Assembly (NCBI GenBank): GCA_026874595.1
Contig: CM049315.1
Location: 64,167,389 to 64,231,388 of the forward strand
DNA: 64,000 nucleotides
Source: Sipunculus nudus
Lineage: Eukaryota; Annelida; Sipuncula; Golfingiida; Sipunculidae
Direction of reading: 5' to 3'
The position numbers were made by a program, and so were the translations under genes. The first letter of the stretch is position 1. The number at the start of each line of letters is the position of its first letter. Below, piece by piece: positions 13,401 through 26,014 of the stretch. The notes below the pieces were generated by a model. It was not told the DNA's origin, ran no database searches, and was given only the letters and a program-made list of their open reading frames with translations.

Positions 13401-16400
13401 TAAGAACCAGTTAGGAACGTCGTTTTTGCTGAAATCAGCTCGTTTTTTTTGCGTAATATAAGATCGTGTTTTGTGCAAAGATGACCGATTTAAACTGCGA
13501 AGGAAGCCTTTTAGAAGCTTCATCAGGCCATTAAGAACCAGTTAGAAACGTCGTTTTTGCTCAAATCAGCTCGATTTTTTAGCGAAAAAAGGGTTTTAGA
13601 AGCTTCATTAGTCCATTTTGAACCAGTTACTAAGGTCGTTTTTGCCGAAATCAGCGCGATTTTCGCGTTATACGAGATCGTGCGTTGTGAATAAATGGCC
13701 GATTTGAACTGCGAAAGAAGCGTTTTAATAGCTTCATCAGGCCATTTAGAACCAGTTACGAACGTCGTTTTTCCCTAATCAGCTCGGTTTTTGCTTTATA
13801 AAAGATCGTGTGTTGTGCAATGATCACCGATTTAAACTGCGAAAGAAGCGTTTTAGAAGCTTCATCAGGCCATTAAGAACCAGTTAGAAACGTCGTTTTG
13901 GCTGAAATCAGCTCGATTTTTTTTTGCGTTATACAAGATCGTGCGTTGTGCAAAGATGACCGATTTAAACTGCAAAAGAAGCGATTCAATAGCTTCATTA
14001 GGCGACTTAAAACCCGTTAAAACCGTTCTCGCCGAAATCAGCTCGGTTTTTGCGTAATACAAGATCGTGTGTTGTGCAAAGATGACCGATTTAAACTGCA
14101 AAAGAAGCGTTTCAGACACTTCATTAGGCCATTTAGAACCAGTTACAAATGTCGTTTTTTCCCGAAATCAGCTCGGTTTTTGCGTAATATAAGATCCTGT
14201 TTTGTGCAAAATGGCCAATTTAAACTGCGAAAGAAACGTTTTAGAATCTTCATTAGTCCGTTTAGAACCAGTTACAAAGCTCGTTTTTGCCGAAATCAGC
14301 GCGATTTTAACGTTATACAAGATCGTGCGTTGTAAATAAATGGCCGATTTGAACTACGAAAGAAGCGTTTTAATAGCTTCATCAGGCCATTTAGAACCAG
14401 TTACGAACGTCGTTTTTCCCGAATCAGCTCGGTTTTCGCTTTATAAAAGATCGTGTGTTGTGCAATGATCACCGATTTAAACTGCGAAAGAAGCGTTTTA
14501 AAAGCTTCATCAGGCCATTAGGAACCCGTTACAAATGTCGTTTTTTGCCGAAATCAGCTCGGTTTTTGCGTAATACAAGATCGTGTTTTGTGCAAAGATG
14601 ACCGATTTAAACTGCGAAAGAAGCGTTTTGGCTGAAAACGAGATCGTGTGTTGTGCAAAGATGACCGATTTAAACTGCAAAAGAAGCGTTTTAGAAACTT
14701 CATTAGGCCATTTAAAACCAGTTACAAATGTCGTTTTTTGCCGAAATCAGCTCGGTTTTTGCGTAATACAAGATCGTGTTTTGTGCAAAGATGACCGATT
14801 TAAACTGCGAAAGAAGCGTTTTAGAAGCGTCATCAGGCCATTAAGAACCAGTTAGGAACGTCGTTTTTGCTGAAATCAGCTCGGTTTTTTTGCGTAATAT
14901 AAGATCGTGTTTTGTGCAAAATTGACCGATTTAAACTGCGAAGGTAGCCTTTTAGAAGCTTCATCAGGCCATTAAGAACCAGTTAGCAACGTCGTTTTTG
15001 CTGAAATCAGCTCGGTTTTCTTGAGTAATACAAAATCGTGTGTTGAGCAAAGATGACAGGTTTAAACTGCTAAAGAAGCGTTTTAGAAGCTTCATCAGGC
15101 CATTAAGAACCAGTTAGAAACGTCGTTTTTGCTCAAATCAGCTCGATTTTTTAGCGAAAAAAGGGTTTTAGAAGCTTCATTAGTCCATTTTGAACCAGTT
15201 ACAAAGGTCTTTTTGCCGAAATCAGCGCGATTTTCGCGTTATACGAGATCGTGCGTTGTGAATAAATGGCCGATTTGAACTGCGAAAGAAGCGTTTTAAT
15301 AGCTTCATCAGGCCATTTAGAACCAGTTACGAACGTCGTTTTTCCCTAATCAGCTCGGTTTTTGCTTTATAAAAGATCGTGTGTTGTGCAATGATCACCG
15401 ATTTAAACTGCGAAAGAAGCGTTTTAGGAGCTTCATCAGGCCATTAAGAACCAGTTAGAAACGTCGTTTTGGCTGAAATCAGCTCGATTTTTTTTTGCGT
15501 AATACAAGATCGTGTGTTGTGCAAAGATGACCGATTTAAACTGCAAAAGAAGCGTTTCAGAAACTTCATTAGGCCATTTAGAACCAGTTACAAATGTCGT
15601 TTTTTGCCGAAATCAGCTCGGTTTTTGCGTAATATAAGATCCTGTTTTCTGCAAAATGGCAAATTTAAACTGCGAAAGAAACGTTTTAGAATCTTCATTA
15701 GTCCGTTTAGAACCAGTTACAAAGCTCGTTTTTGCCGAAATCAGCGCGATTTTAACGTTATACAAGATCGTGCGTTGTAAATAAATGGCCGATTTGAACT
15801 ACGAAAGAAGCGTTTTAATAGCTTCATCAGGCCATTTAGAACCAGTTACGAACGTCGTTTTTCCCGAATCAGCTCGGTTTTCGCTTTATAAAAGATCGTG
15901 TGTTGTGCAATGATCACCGATTTAAACTGCGAAAGAAGCGTTTTAAAAGCTTCTTCAGGCCATTAGGAACCAGTTAGAAACGTCGTTTTTGCTGAAATCA
16001 GCTCGGTTTTTTTGCGTAATATAAGATCGTGTTTTGTGCAAAGATGACCGATTTAAACTGCGAAGGAAGCCTTTTAGAAGCTTCATCAGGCCATTAAGAA
16101 CCAGTTAGCAACGTCGTTTTTGCTGAAATCAGCTCGGTTTTCTTGCGTAATACAAAATCGTGTGTTGTGCAAAGATGACAGGTTTAAACTGCTAAAGAAG
16201 CGTTTTAGAAGCTTCATCAGGCCATTAAGAACCAGTTAGAAACGTCGTTTTTGCTCAAATCAGCTCGATTTTTTAGCGAAAAAAGGGTTTTAGAAGCTTC
16301 ATTAGTCCATTTTGAACCAGTTACTAAGGTCGTTTTTGCCGAAATCAGCGCGATTTTCGCGTTATACGAGATCGTGCGTTGTGAATTAATGGCCGATTTA

Positions 16401-18740
16401 AACTGCGAAAGAAGCGTTTTAGAAGCTTCATCAGGCCATTAAGAACCAGTTAGAAACGTCGTTTTGGCTGAAATCAGCTCGATTTTTTTTTGCGTTATAC
16501 AAGATCGTGTGTTGTGCAAAGATGACCGATTTAAACTGCAAAAGAAGCGATTCAATAGCTTCATTAGGCGACTTAAAACCCGTTAAAACCGTTCTCGCCG
16601 AAATCAGCTCGGTTTTTGCGTAATACAAGATCGTGTGTTGTGCAAAGATGACCGATTTAAACTGCAAAAGAAGCGTTTCAGAAACTTCATTAGGCCATTT
16701 AGAACCAGTTACAAATGTCGTTTTTTGCCGAAATCAGCTCGGTTTTTGCGTAATATAAGATCCTGTTTTGTGCAAAATGGCCAATTTAAACTGCAAAAGA
16801 AACGTTTTAGAATCTTCATTAGTCCGTTTAGAACCAGTTACAAAGCTCGTTTTTGCCGAAATCAGCGCGATTTTAACGTTATACAAGATCGTGCGTTCTA
16901 AATAAATGGCCGATTTGAACTACGAAAGAAGCGTTTTAATAGCTTCATCAGGCCATTTAGAACCAGTTACGAACGTCGTTTTTCCCGAATCAGCTCGGTT
17001 TTCGCTTTATAAAAGATCGTGTGTTGTGCAATGATCACCGATTTAAACTGCGAAAGAAGCGTTTTAAAAGCTTCATCAGGCCATTAGGAACCAGTTAGAA
17101 ACGTCGTTTTGGCTGAAAACGAGATCGTGTGTTGTGCAAAGATGACCGATTTAAACTGCAAAAGACGCGTTTTAGAAACTTCATTAAGCCATTTAAACCA
17201 GTTACAAATGTCGTTTTTTGCCGAAATCAGCTCGGTTTTTGCGTAATACAAGATCGTGTTTTGTGCAAAGATGACCGATTTAAACTGCGAAAGAAGCGTT
17301 TTAGAAGCGTCATCAGGCCATTAAGAACCAGTTAGGAACGTCGTTTTTGCTGAAATCAGCTCGGTTTTTTTGCGTAATATAAGATCGTGTTTTGTGCAAA
17401 AATGACCGATTTAAACTGCGAAGGAAGCCTTTTAGAAGCTTCATCAGGCCATTAAGAACCAGTTAGCAACGTCGTTTTTGCTGAAATCAGCTCGGTTTTC
17501 TTGCGTAATACAAAATCGTGTGTTGTGCAAAGATTACAGGTTTAAACTGCTAAAGAAGCGTTTTAGAAGCTTCATCAGGCCATTAAGAACCAGTTAGAAA
17601 CGTCGTTTTTGTTCAAATCAGCTCGATTTTTTAGCGAAAAAAGGGTTTTAGAAGCTTCATTAGTCCATTTTGAACCAGTTACAAAGGTCATTTTTGCCGA
17701 AATCAGCGCGATTTTCGCGTTATACGAGATCGTGCGTTGTGAAGAAATGGCCGATTTGAACTGCGAAAGAAGCGTTTTAATAGCTTCATCAGGCCATTTA
17801 GAACCAGTTACGAACGTCGTTTTTCCCTAATCAGCTCGGTTTTTGCTTTATAAAAGATCGTGTGTTGTGCAATGATCACCGATTTAAACTGCGAAAGAAG
17901 CGTTTTAGAAGCTTCATCAGGCCATTAAGAACCAGTTAGAAACGTCGTTTTGGCTGAAATCAGCTCGATTTTTTTTTGCGTAATACAAGATCGTGTGTTG
18001 TGCAAAGATGACCGATTTAAACTGCAAAAGAAGCGATTCAATAGCTTCATTAGGCGACTTAAAACCCGTTAAAAACGTTTTCGCCGAAATCAGCTCGGTT
18101 TTTGCGTAATACAAGATCGTGTGTTGTGCAAAGATGACCGATTTAAACTGCAAAAGAAGCGTTTCAGAAACTTCATTAGGCCATTTAGAACCAGTTACAA
18201 ATGTCGTTTTTTGCCGAAATCAGCTCGGTTTTTGCGTAATATAAGATCCTGTTTTGTGCAAAATGGCCAATTTAAACTGCGAAAGAAACGTTTTAGAATC
18301 TTCATTAGTCCGTTTAGAACCAGTTACAAAGCTCGTTTTTGCCGAAATCAGCGCGATTTTTGCGTTATACAAGATCGTGCGTTGTAAATAAATGGCCGAT
18401 TTGAACTACGAAAGAAGCGTTTTAATAGCTTCATCAGGCCATTTAGAACCAGTTACGAACGTCGTTTTTCCCGAATCAGCTCGGTTTTCGCTTTATAAAA
18501 GATCGTGTGTTGTGCAATGATCACCGATTTAAACTGCGAAAGAACCGTTTTAAAAGCTTCATCAGGCCATTAGGAACCAGTTAGAAACGTCGTTTTGGCT
18601 GAAAACGAGATCGTGTGTTGTGCAAAGATGACCGATTTCAACTGCAAAAGAAGCGTTTTAGAAACTTCATTAGGCCATTTAAAACCAGTTACAAATGTCG
18701 TTTTTTGCCGAAATCAGCTCGGTTTCTGCGTTTTACAAGA
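4413..18740. repeat. Higher-order repeat core of the satellite
   Basis: Within this stretch multi-monomer blocks repeat almost identically. One diagnostic monomer (opening GTGTTGTGCAAAGATGACCG and containing GAAACTTCATTAGGCC) recurs near 4413, 5776, 7346, 8709, 10252, 11740, 12713, 14069, 15514, 16635 and 18121. Spacings are 1363, 1570, 1363, 1543, 1488, 973, 1356, 1445, 1121 and 1486. The first two add to 2933 bp, and 4413-7345 is followed by a near-copy from 7346. Two deleted monomers serve as landmarks: one reading TTTTTTAGCGAAAAAAGGG and one reading GTTTTGGCTGAAAACGAGAT. Variable spacing between otherwise near-identical blocks fits unequal exchange that gained or lost whole monomers. Shorter pieces of the same block reappear at about 22149-22310 and 23420-24890. 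Confidence 0.9.
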
Positions 18741-21700
18741 TCGTGTTTTGTGCAAAAATTGCCGAAAAAAAAATTGCGGAAGGAGCAATTCAGAAGCTTC
18801 ATTAGGCTATTTTTGGCCTGTTCCAAACGTCGCTCGCCGGAATTAGCTCGGTTTCCGCGTAATACAAGATCGTGTTGTGCAAAATTGAAGATTAAAATTG
18901 CAAAAGAAGCAATTCAGAAGCTTCATTGGGCCATTTAGAAGCAATTACAAAGTTCTTTTTGCCGAAATCAGCTCGGTTTTCGCGTAATACTAGACAGTGT
19001 CTTGTGCAAAAATTACCGATTTAAACTGCGAAAGAAGTTATTCAGAAGCTTTATTAGGCCATTTAAAACCTGTTTAAAACGTCGCTCTTGCTGAAATCAG
19101 ATCGGTTTTCGCGTAATACAAGATCGTGTTGTGAAAAATAGAAGATTAAAATTGCAAAAGAAGCAATTCCGAAGCTCCATTAGGCCATTTAGAACCGGGT
19201 ACAAACATGGATCTCGCCGAAATCAGCTCGGTTTTTGCGTAATATAAGATCGTGTTTTGTGCAAAATGGCCGATTTAAACTGCAAAAGAAGCAATTCATA
19301 AGCTTCATTAGTCCATTTACAACCAGTTACAAAGGTGGTTTTTACCGAAATCAGCGCGATTTTCGCGTTACACAAGATCGTGCGTTGTGCAAAGATGACC
19401 AATTTAAACTGCGAAAGAAGCGTTTTAGAAGCTTCATCGGGCCATTAAAAACCAGTTAGAAACGTTGTTTTTGCTAAAATCAGCTCGATTTTTTTGCGTA
19501 ATGCAAGATCGTGTTTTGTGCAAATATTGCAGATTTAAATTGCAAAAGAAGCGTTTTAGAAGCTTTATCAGGCCATTAAGAACCAGTAAGCAACGTCGTT
19601 TTTGCTGAAATCAGCTCGGTTTTCTTGTGTAATACAAAATCGTGTGTTGTGCAAAGATGACAGATTCAAACTGCTAAAGAAGCGTTTTACAAGCTTCATC
19701 AGGCCATTAAGAACCGGTTAGAAACGTCGTTTTGGCTGAAATCAGCTCGATTTTTTTTTTGCGTAATACAAGATCGTGTGTTATGCAAAGATGACTGATT
19801 TAAACTGCAAAAGAAGCGTTTTAGAAACTTCATTAGACCATTTAGAACCAGTTACAAATATCGTTTTTTGCCGAAATCAGCTCGGTTTCTGCGTTTTACA
19901 AGATCGTGTTTTGTGCAAAAATTGCCGATATAAATTGCGGAAATAGCAATTCAGAAGCTTCATTAGGCTATTTTTGACCTGTTCCAAACGTCGCTCGCCG
20001 GAATTAGCTCGGTTTTCGCGTAATACAAGATCGTGTTGTGCAAAATGGAAGATTAAAATTGCAAAAGATTTTTGCCTAATTCATGATCGTGTGTTGTGCA
20101 AAAATTGCAGATTTAAATTGCAAAAGAAGCAATTCATAAGCTTCATTAGGCCGTTTAGAACCAGATACAAACGTCTTTTACGCCGAAATCAGCTCGGTTT
20201 TTGCGTTATACAAGATCGTGCGTTGTGAATAAATGGCCGATTTGAACTGCGAAAGAAGCGTTTTAATAGCTTCATCAGGCTATTTAGAACCAGTTACGAA
20301 CGTCGTTTTTCCCTAATCAGCTCGGTTTTTGCTTTATAAAAGATAGTGGGTTGTGCAATGATCACCGATTTAAACTGCGAAAGAAGCGTTTTAGAAGCTT
20401 CATCAGGCCATTAAGAACCAGTTAGAAACGTCGTTTTGGCTGAAATCAGCTCGATTTTTTTTTGCGTAATACAAGATCGTGTGTTGTGCAAAGATGACCG
20501 ATTTAAACTGCGAAAAAAGCGATTCAATAGCTTCATTAGGCGACTTAAAACCCGTTAAAACCGTTTTCGCCGAAATCAGCTCGGTTTTTGCGTAATACTA
20601 GACAGTGTCTTGTGCAAAAATTACCGATTTAAACTGCGAAAAAGTTATTCAGAAGCTTTATTAGGCCATTTAAAACCAGTTTCAACCGTCGTTTTCGCCG
20701 GAAACAACTTCGTTTTCGCGTAATACAAGATCGTGTGTTGTGCAAATATGGCAGATTTAAATTGCAAAAGAAGCAATTCAGAAGCTTCATTAGGCCATTT
20801 AGACCCTGATACATGCGTTGTTTTAGCCGAAATCAGTTTGGTTTTTGCGTGATACAAGATCGTGATTTGTGCAGAAACGGCTGATTTAAACTGCGATAGA
20901 AGCGTTTTAATAGCTTTATTAGGCCATTTAGAACCTGTTTAAAACGTCGCTCTTGCTGAAATCAGATCGGTTTTCGCGTAATACAAGATCGTGTTGTGAA
21001 AAGTAAAAGATTAAAATTGCAAAAGAAGCAATTCAGAAGCTCCATTAGGCCATTTAGAACCGGGAACAAACATCGATCTCGCCGAAATCAGCTAGGTTTT
21101 GCCTAATTCAAGAACGTGTGTTGTGCAACAATTACAGATTTAAATTGCAAAAGAAGCAATTCAGAAGCTTCATCAGGCCATTTAGAACCAGATACAAACG
21201 TCTTTTACGCCGAAATCAGCTCGGTTTTTTCGTAATAAAAGATCGTGATTTGTGCAGAAACGGCTGATTTAAACTGCGATAGAAGCGTTTTAATAGCTTC
21301 ATTAGGCCATTAAGAACCTGTTTAAAAGGTCGCTCTTGCTGAAATCAGATCGATTTTCGCGTAATACAACATCGTGTTGTGCAAAATAGAAAATTAAAAT
21401 TGCAAAAGAAGCAATTCAGAAGCTCCATTAGACCATTTAGAACCGGGTACAAACATCGATCTCGCCGAAATCAGCTCGGTTTTTGCGTAATATAAGATCG
21501 TGTTTTGTGCAAAATGGCTGATTTAAACTGCGAAAAAAGGGTTTTAGAAGCTTCATTAGTCCATTTACAACCAGTTACAAAGGTCGTTTTTACCGAAATC
21601 AGCGCGCTTTTCGCGTTATACAAGATCGTGCGTTGTGCAAAGATGACCGATTAAAACTCCGAAAGAAGCGTTTTAGAAGCTTCATCGGGCCATTAAGAAC

Positions 21701-24700
21701 CAGTTAGAAACGTCGTTTTTGCTAAAATCAGCTCGATTTTTTTGCGTAATGCAAGATCGTGATTTGTGCAAATATTGCAGATTTAAATTGCAAAAGAAGC
21801 GTTTTAGAAGCTTCATCAGGCCATTACGAACCAGTTAGAAACGTCTTTTACGCCGAAATCAGCTCGGTTTTTTCGTAATACAAGATCGTGATTTGTGCAG
21901 AAACGGCTGATTGAAACTGCGATAGAAGCGTTTTAATAGCTTCATTAGGCCATTAAGAACTAGTTAGCAACGTCGTTTTTGCTGAAATCAGGTCGGTTTT
22001 CTTGCGTAATACAAAATCTTGTCTTGTGCAAAGATGACCGATTTAAACTGCGAAAGAAGCGATTCAATAGCTTCATTAGGCGACTTAAAACCCGTTAAAA
22101 CCGTCGTTTTCGCCGAAATCAGCTCGGTTTTTCGTAATACAAGATCGTGTGTTGTGCAAAGATGACCGATTTAAACTGCAAAAGAAGCTTTTCAGAAACT
22201 TCATTAGGCCATTTAGAACCAGTTACAAATGTCGTTTTTTGCCGAAATCAGCTCGGTTTTTGCGTAATATAAGATCCTGTTTTGTGCAAAATGGCCAATT
22301 TAAACTGCGAAGGAAGCGTTTAAGAAGCTGCAATCAGGCCATTTAGAACCAGTTACAAAGGTCATTTTCGCCGAAATCAGCTCGGTTTTCGCGTAATACA
22401 AGATCGTGTGTTGTGCAAAGATCACCGATTTAAACTGCAAAGGAACCGTTTAGAAGCTTCATTAGGCCATTTAGAACCTGGTAAAAACATCGATCTCGCC
22501 GAAATCAGCTTGGTGTTTGCCTAATTTAGGATCATGTGTTGTGCAAAAACGGCAGATTTAAATTGCGAAAGAAGAAATTTAGAAACTTCATTAGGCGATT
22601 TAGAACCAGTTACAAACGTCGTTTTCGCCGAAATCAGCTCGATTTTCGCGTATTACAAGATAGTGTTGAGCAAAGATCACCGATTTGAACCGCGAAAGAA
22701 GCATTTCAGAAGCTTCTTCAGGCCACTTAAAACCCGATACAACCGTCGTTTTCGCCGATATCAGCTCGGTTTTTGCGCAATACAAGATCGTGTGTTATTC
22801 ATAAATTGCCGATTTAAACTGCAAAGGAACCGTTTTAGAAGCTTCATTAGGCCATTTAGAACCTGGTAAAAACATCGATCTCGCCGAAATCAGCTTGGTT
22901 TTTGCCTAATTCAGGATCGTGTGTTGTGCAAAAATGGCAGATTTAAATTGCGAAAGAACAAATTCAGAAGCTTCAATAGGCCATTTAGAACCAGTTACAA
23001 ACGTCTTTTTCGCCGAAATCAGCTCGGTTTTCGCGTAATAAAAGATCGTGTGTTGTGCAAAGATCACCGATTTAAACTGCGAATGAAGCGTTTCAGAAGC
23101 TTCATTAGGCCATTTAAACCCTTTACAACCTTCGTTTTCGCCGGTATCAGCTCAGTTTTTGCGTAATACAAGATCGTGTGTTGTGCATAAATTGCCGATT
23201 AAACTGCGATGGAACCGTTGTAGAAGCTTCATTACTAATGGCCATTTAGAACCTGGTAAGAACATCGATCTCGCCGAAATCATCTAGGTTTTTGCCTAAT
23301 TCATGATCGTGTGTTGTGCAAAAATTGCAGATTTAAATTGCAAAAGAAGCAATTCATAAGCTTCATTAGGCCGTTTAGAACCAGATACAAACGTCTTTTA
23401 CGCCGAAATCAGCTCGGTTTTTGCGTAATACAAGATCGTGTTTTGTGCAAAGATGACCGATTTAAACTGCGAAAGAAGCGTTTTAGAAGCTTCATCAGGC
23501 CATTAAGAACCAGTTAGGAACGTCGTTTTTGCTGAAATCAGCTCGTTTTTTTTGCGTAATATAAGATCGTGTTTTGTGCAAAGATGACCGATTTAAACTG
23601 CGAAGGAAGCCTTTTAGAAGCTTCATCAGGCCATTAAGAACCAGTTAGCAACGTGGTTTTTGCTGAAATCAGCTCGGTTTTCTTGCGTAATACAAAATCG
23701 TGTGTTGTGCAAAGATGACAGATTTAAACTGCTAAAGAAGCGTTTTAGAAGCTTCATCAGGCCATTAAGAACCAGTTGGAAACGTCGTTTTTGCTAAAAT
23801 CAGCTCGATTTTTTAGCGAAAAAAGGGTTTTAGAAGCTTCATTAGTCCATTTTGAACCAGTTACAAAGGTCGTTTTTGCTGAAATCAGCGCGATTTTCGC
23901 GTTATACAAGATCGTGCGTTGTGAATAAATGGCGGATTTGAACTGCGAAAGAAGCGTTTTAATAGCTTCATCTGGCCATTTAGAACCAGTTACGAACGCC
24001 GTTTTTCCCTAATCAGCTCGGTTTTTGCTTTATAAAAGATCGTGTGTTGTGCAATGATCACCGATTTAAACTGCGAAAGAAGCGTTTTAGAAGCTTCATC
24101 AGGCCATTAAGATCCAGTTAGAAACATCGTTTTGGCTGAAATCAGCTCGATTTTTTTTTGCGTAATACAAGATCGTGTGTTGTGCAAAGATGACCGATTT
24201 AAACTGCGAAAGAAGCGATTCAATAGCTTCATTAGGCGACTTAAAACCCGTTAAAACCGTCGTTTTCGCCAAAATCAGCTCGGTTTTTGCGTAATACAAG
24301 ATCGTGTGTTGTGCGAAGATGACCGATTTAAACTGCAAAAGAAGCGTTTCAGAAACTTCATTAGGCCATTTAGAACCAGTTACAAATGTCGTTTTTTGCC
24401 GAAATCAGCTCGGTTTTTGCGTAATATAAGATCCTGTTTTCTGCAAAATGGCAAATTTAAACTGCAAAAGAAACGTTTTAGAATCTTCATTAGTCCGTTT
24501 AGAACCAGTTACAAAGCTCGTTTTTGCCGAAATCAGCGTGATTTTCGCGTTATACAAGATCGTGCGTTGTAAATAAATGGCCGATTTGAACTACGAAAGA
24601 AGCGTTTTAATAGCTTCATCAGGCCATTTAGAACCAGTTACGAACGTCGTTTTTCCCGAATCAGCTCGGTTTTCGCTTTATAAAAGATCGTGTGTTGTGC

Positions 24701-26014
24701 AATGATCACCGATTTAAACTGCGAAAGAAGCGTTTTAAAAGCTTCATCAGGCCATTAGGAACCAGTTAGAAACGTCGTTTTGGCTGAAAACGAGATCGTG
24801 TGTTGTGCAAGATGACCGATTTAAACTGCAAGTAAAGCGTTTTAGAATCTTCATTAGGCCATTTAAAACCAGTTACAAATGTCGTTTTTTGCCGAAATCA
24901 GCTCGGTTTCTGCGTTTTACAAGATCGTGTTTTGTGCAAAAATTGCCGAAATAAATTGCGGAAGGAGCAATTCAGAAGCTTCATTAGGCTATTTTTGGCC
25001 TGTTCCAAACGTCGCTCGCCGGAATTAGCTCGGTTTTCGCGTAATACAAGATCGTGTTGTGCAAAATGGAAGATTAAAATTGCAAAAGAAGCAATTCAGA
25101 AGCTTCATTGGGCCATTTAGAAGCAATTACAAAGTTCTTTTTGCCGAAATCAGCTCGGTTTTCGCGTAATACTAGACAGTGTCTCGTGCAAAAATTACCA
25201 ATTTAAACTGCTAAAGAAGTTATTCAGAAGCTTTATAAGGCCATTTGAAAACAGTTTCAACCGTCGTTTTCGCCGATATCAGCTCAGTTTTTGCGTAATA
25301 CAAGATCGTGTGTTGTGCATAAATTGCCGATTAAACTGCGATGGAACCGTTGTAGAAGCTTCATTAGGCCATTTAGAACCTGGTAAGAACATTGATCCCG
25401 CCGAAATCATCTTGGTTTTTGCCTTATTCAGGATCGTGTGTTGTGCAAAAATTGCAGATTTAAATTGCTAAAGAAGCTATTGGGTAGCTTCATTAGGCCA
25501 TTTAGAACAAGATACAAACGTCGTTTTTGCCGAAGTCAGCTCGGTTTTTGCGTAATACAAGATCATGTGTTGGTCAAAAATGGCCAATTTAAATTGCTAA
25601 AGAAGCGTTTTCGAAGCTCCATTAGTCAATTTAGAACTAGTTACAAACGTCTTTTTCATCCGAAATCAGTTCGCTTTTTGTGTAATACAAGATCGTGTTT
25701 TGTGCGAAAATGGCCGATTTAAACTGCGAAGGAAGCGTTTAAGAAGCTGCAATCAGGCCATTTTGAACCAGTTACAAAGGTCATTTTCGCCGAAATCAGC
25801 TTGGTTTTCGCGTAATACAAGATCGTGTGTTGTGCAAAGATCACCGATTTAAACTGCGAAGGAACCGTTTTAGAAGCTTCATTAGGCGATTTAGAACCTG
25901 GTAAAAAGATCGATCTCGCCGAAATCAGCTTGGTGTTTGCCTAATTTAGGATCATGTGTTGTGCAAAAACGGCAGATTTAAATTGCGAAAGAAGAAATTT
26001 AGAAACTTCATTAG
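18741..26014. repeat. Diverged satellite monomers right of the HOR core
   Basis: The 129-bp monomers continue but are more divergent and lack the regular 1.4-1.6-kb order, apart from a block at about 23420-24890 that resembles the core. Segments here match the far left of the window: 22316 onward resembles 495 onward (shared GCGTTTAAGAAGCTGCAATC), 22921-23166 resembles 720-965 and 1106-1351, and 25438-25960 closely resembles 204-720. So related monomer strings occur on both sides of the homogenised core. Confidence 0.85.

Larger units (their letters stand above)
1..26014. repeat. Satellite array, ~129-bp monomer (left and main part)
   Basis: About 200 head-to-tail copies of a ~129-bp monomer. 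The phrase AAATCAGCTCGG recurs at 41, 168, 297, 427, 557 and 686, a spacing of 127-130. Recurring blocks are GCGTAATACAAGATCGTG, GACCGATTTAAACTGC, GAAGCTTCATTAGGCCATTT and GAACCAGTTAC. Most monomers carry HindIII AAGCTT; variant classes read GAAACTTCAT, GAATCTTCAT or AATAGCTTCAT. Monomers differ by substitutions, poly-T length and internal deletions. The array enters from the left edge, so its true start is not visible. Because 129 is 3 x 43, many monomers stay open in one frame and give repetitive short ORFs on both strands; I treat these as by-products. A centromeric, pericentromeric or other role cannot be told from sequence alone. Confidence 0.97.

Noticed and set aside
73-25722. Dozens of open frames of 60-137 codons across the satellite, on both strands, with repeating Lys/Arg/Phe-rich peptides
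   Set aside because: They repeat with the 129-bp monomer, have no stable start, overlap on both strands and are broken by stops wherever monomers vary. The 43-codon period alone explains them.
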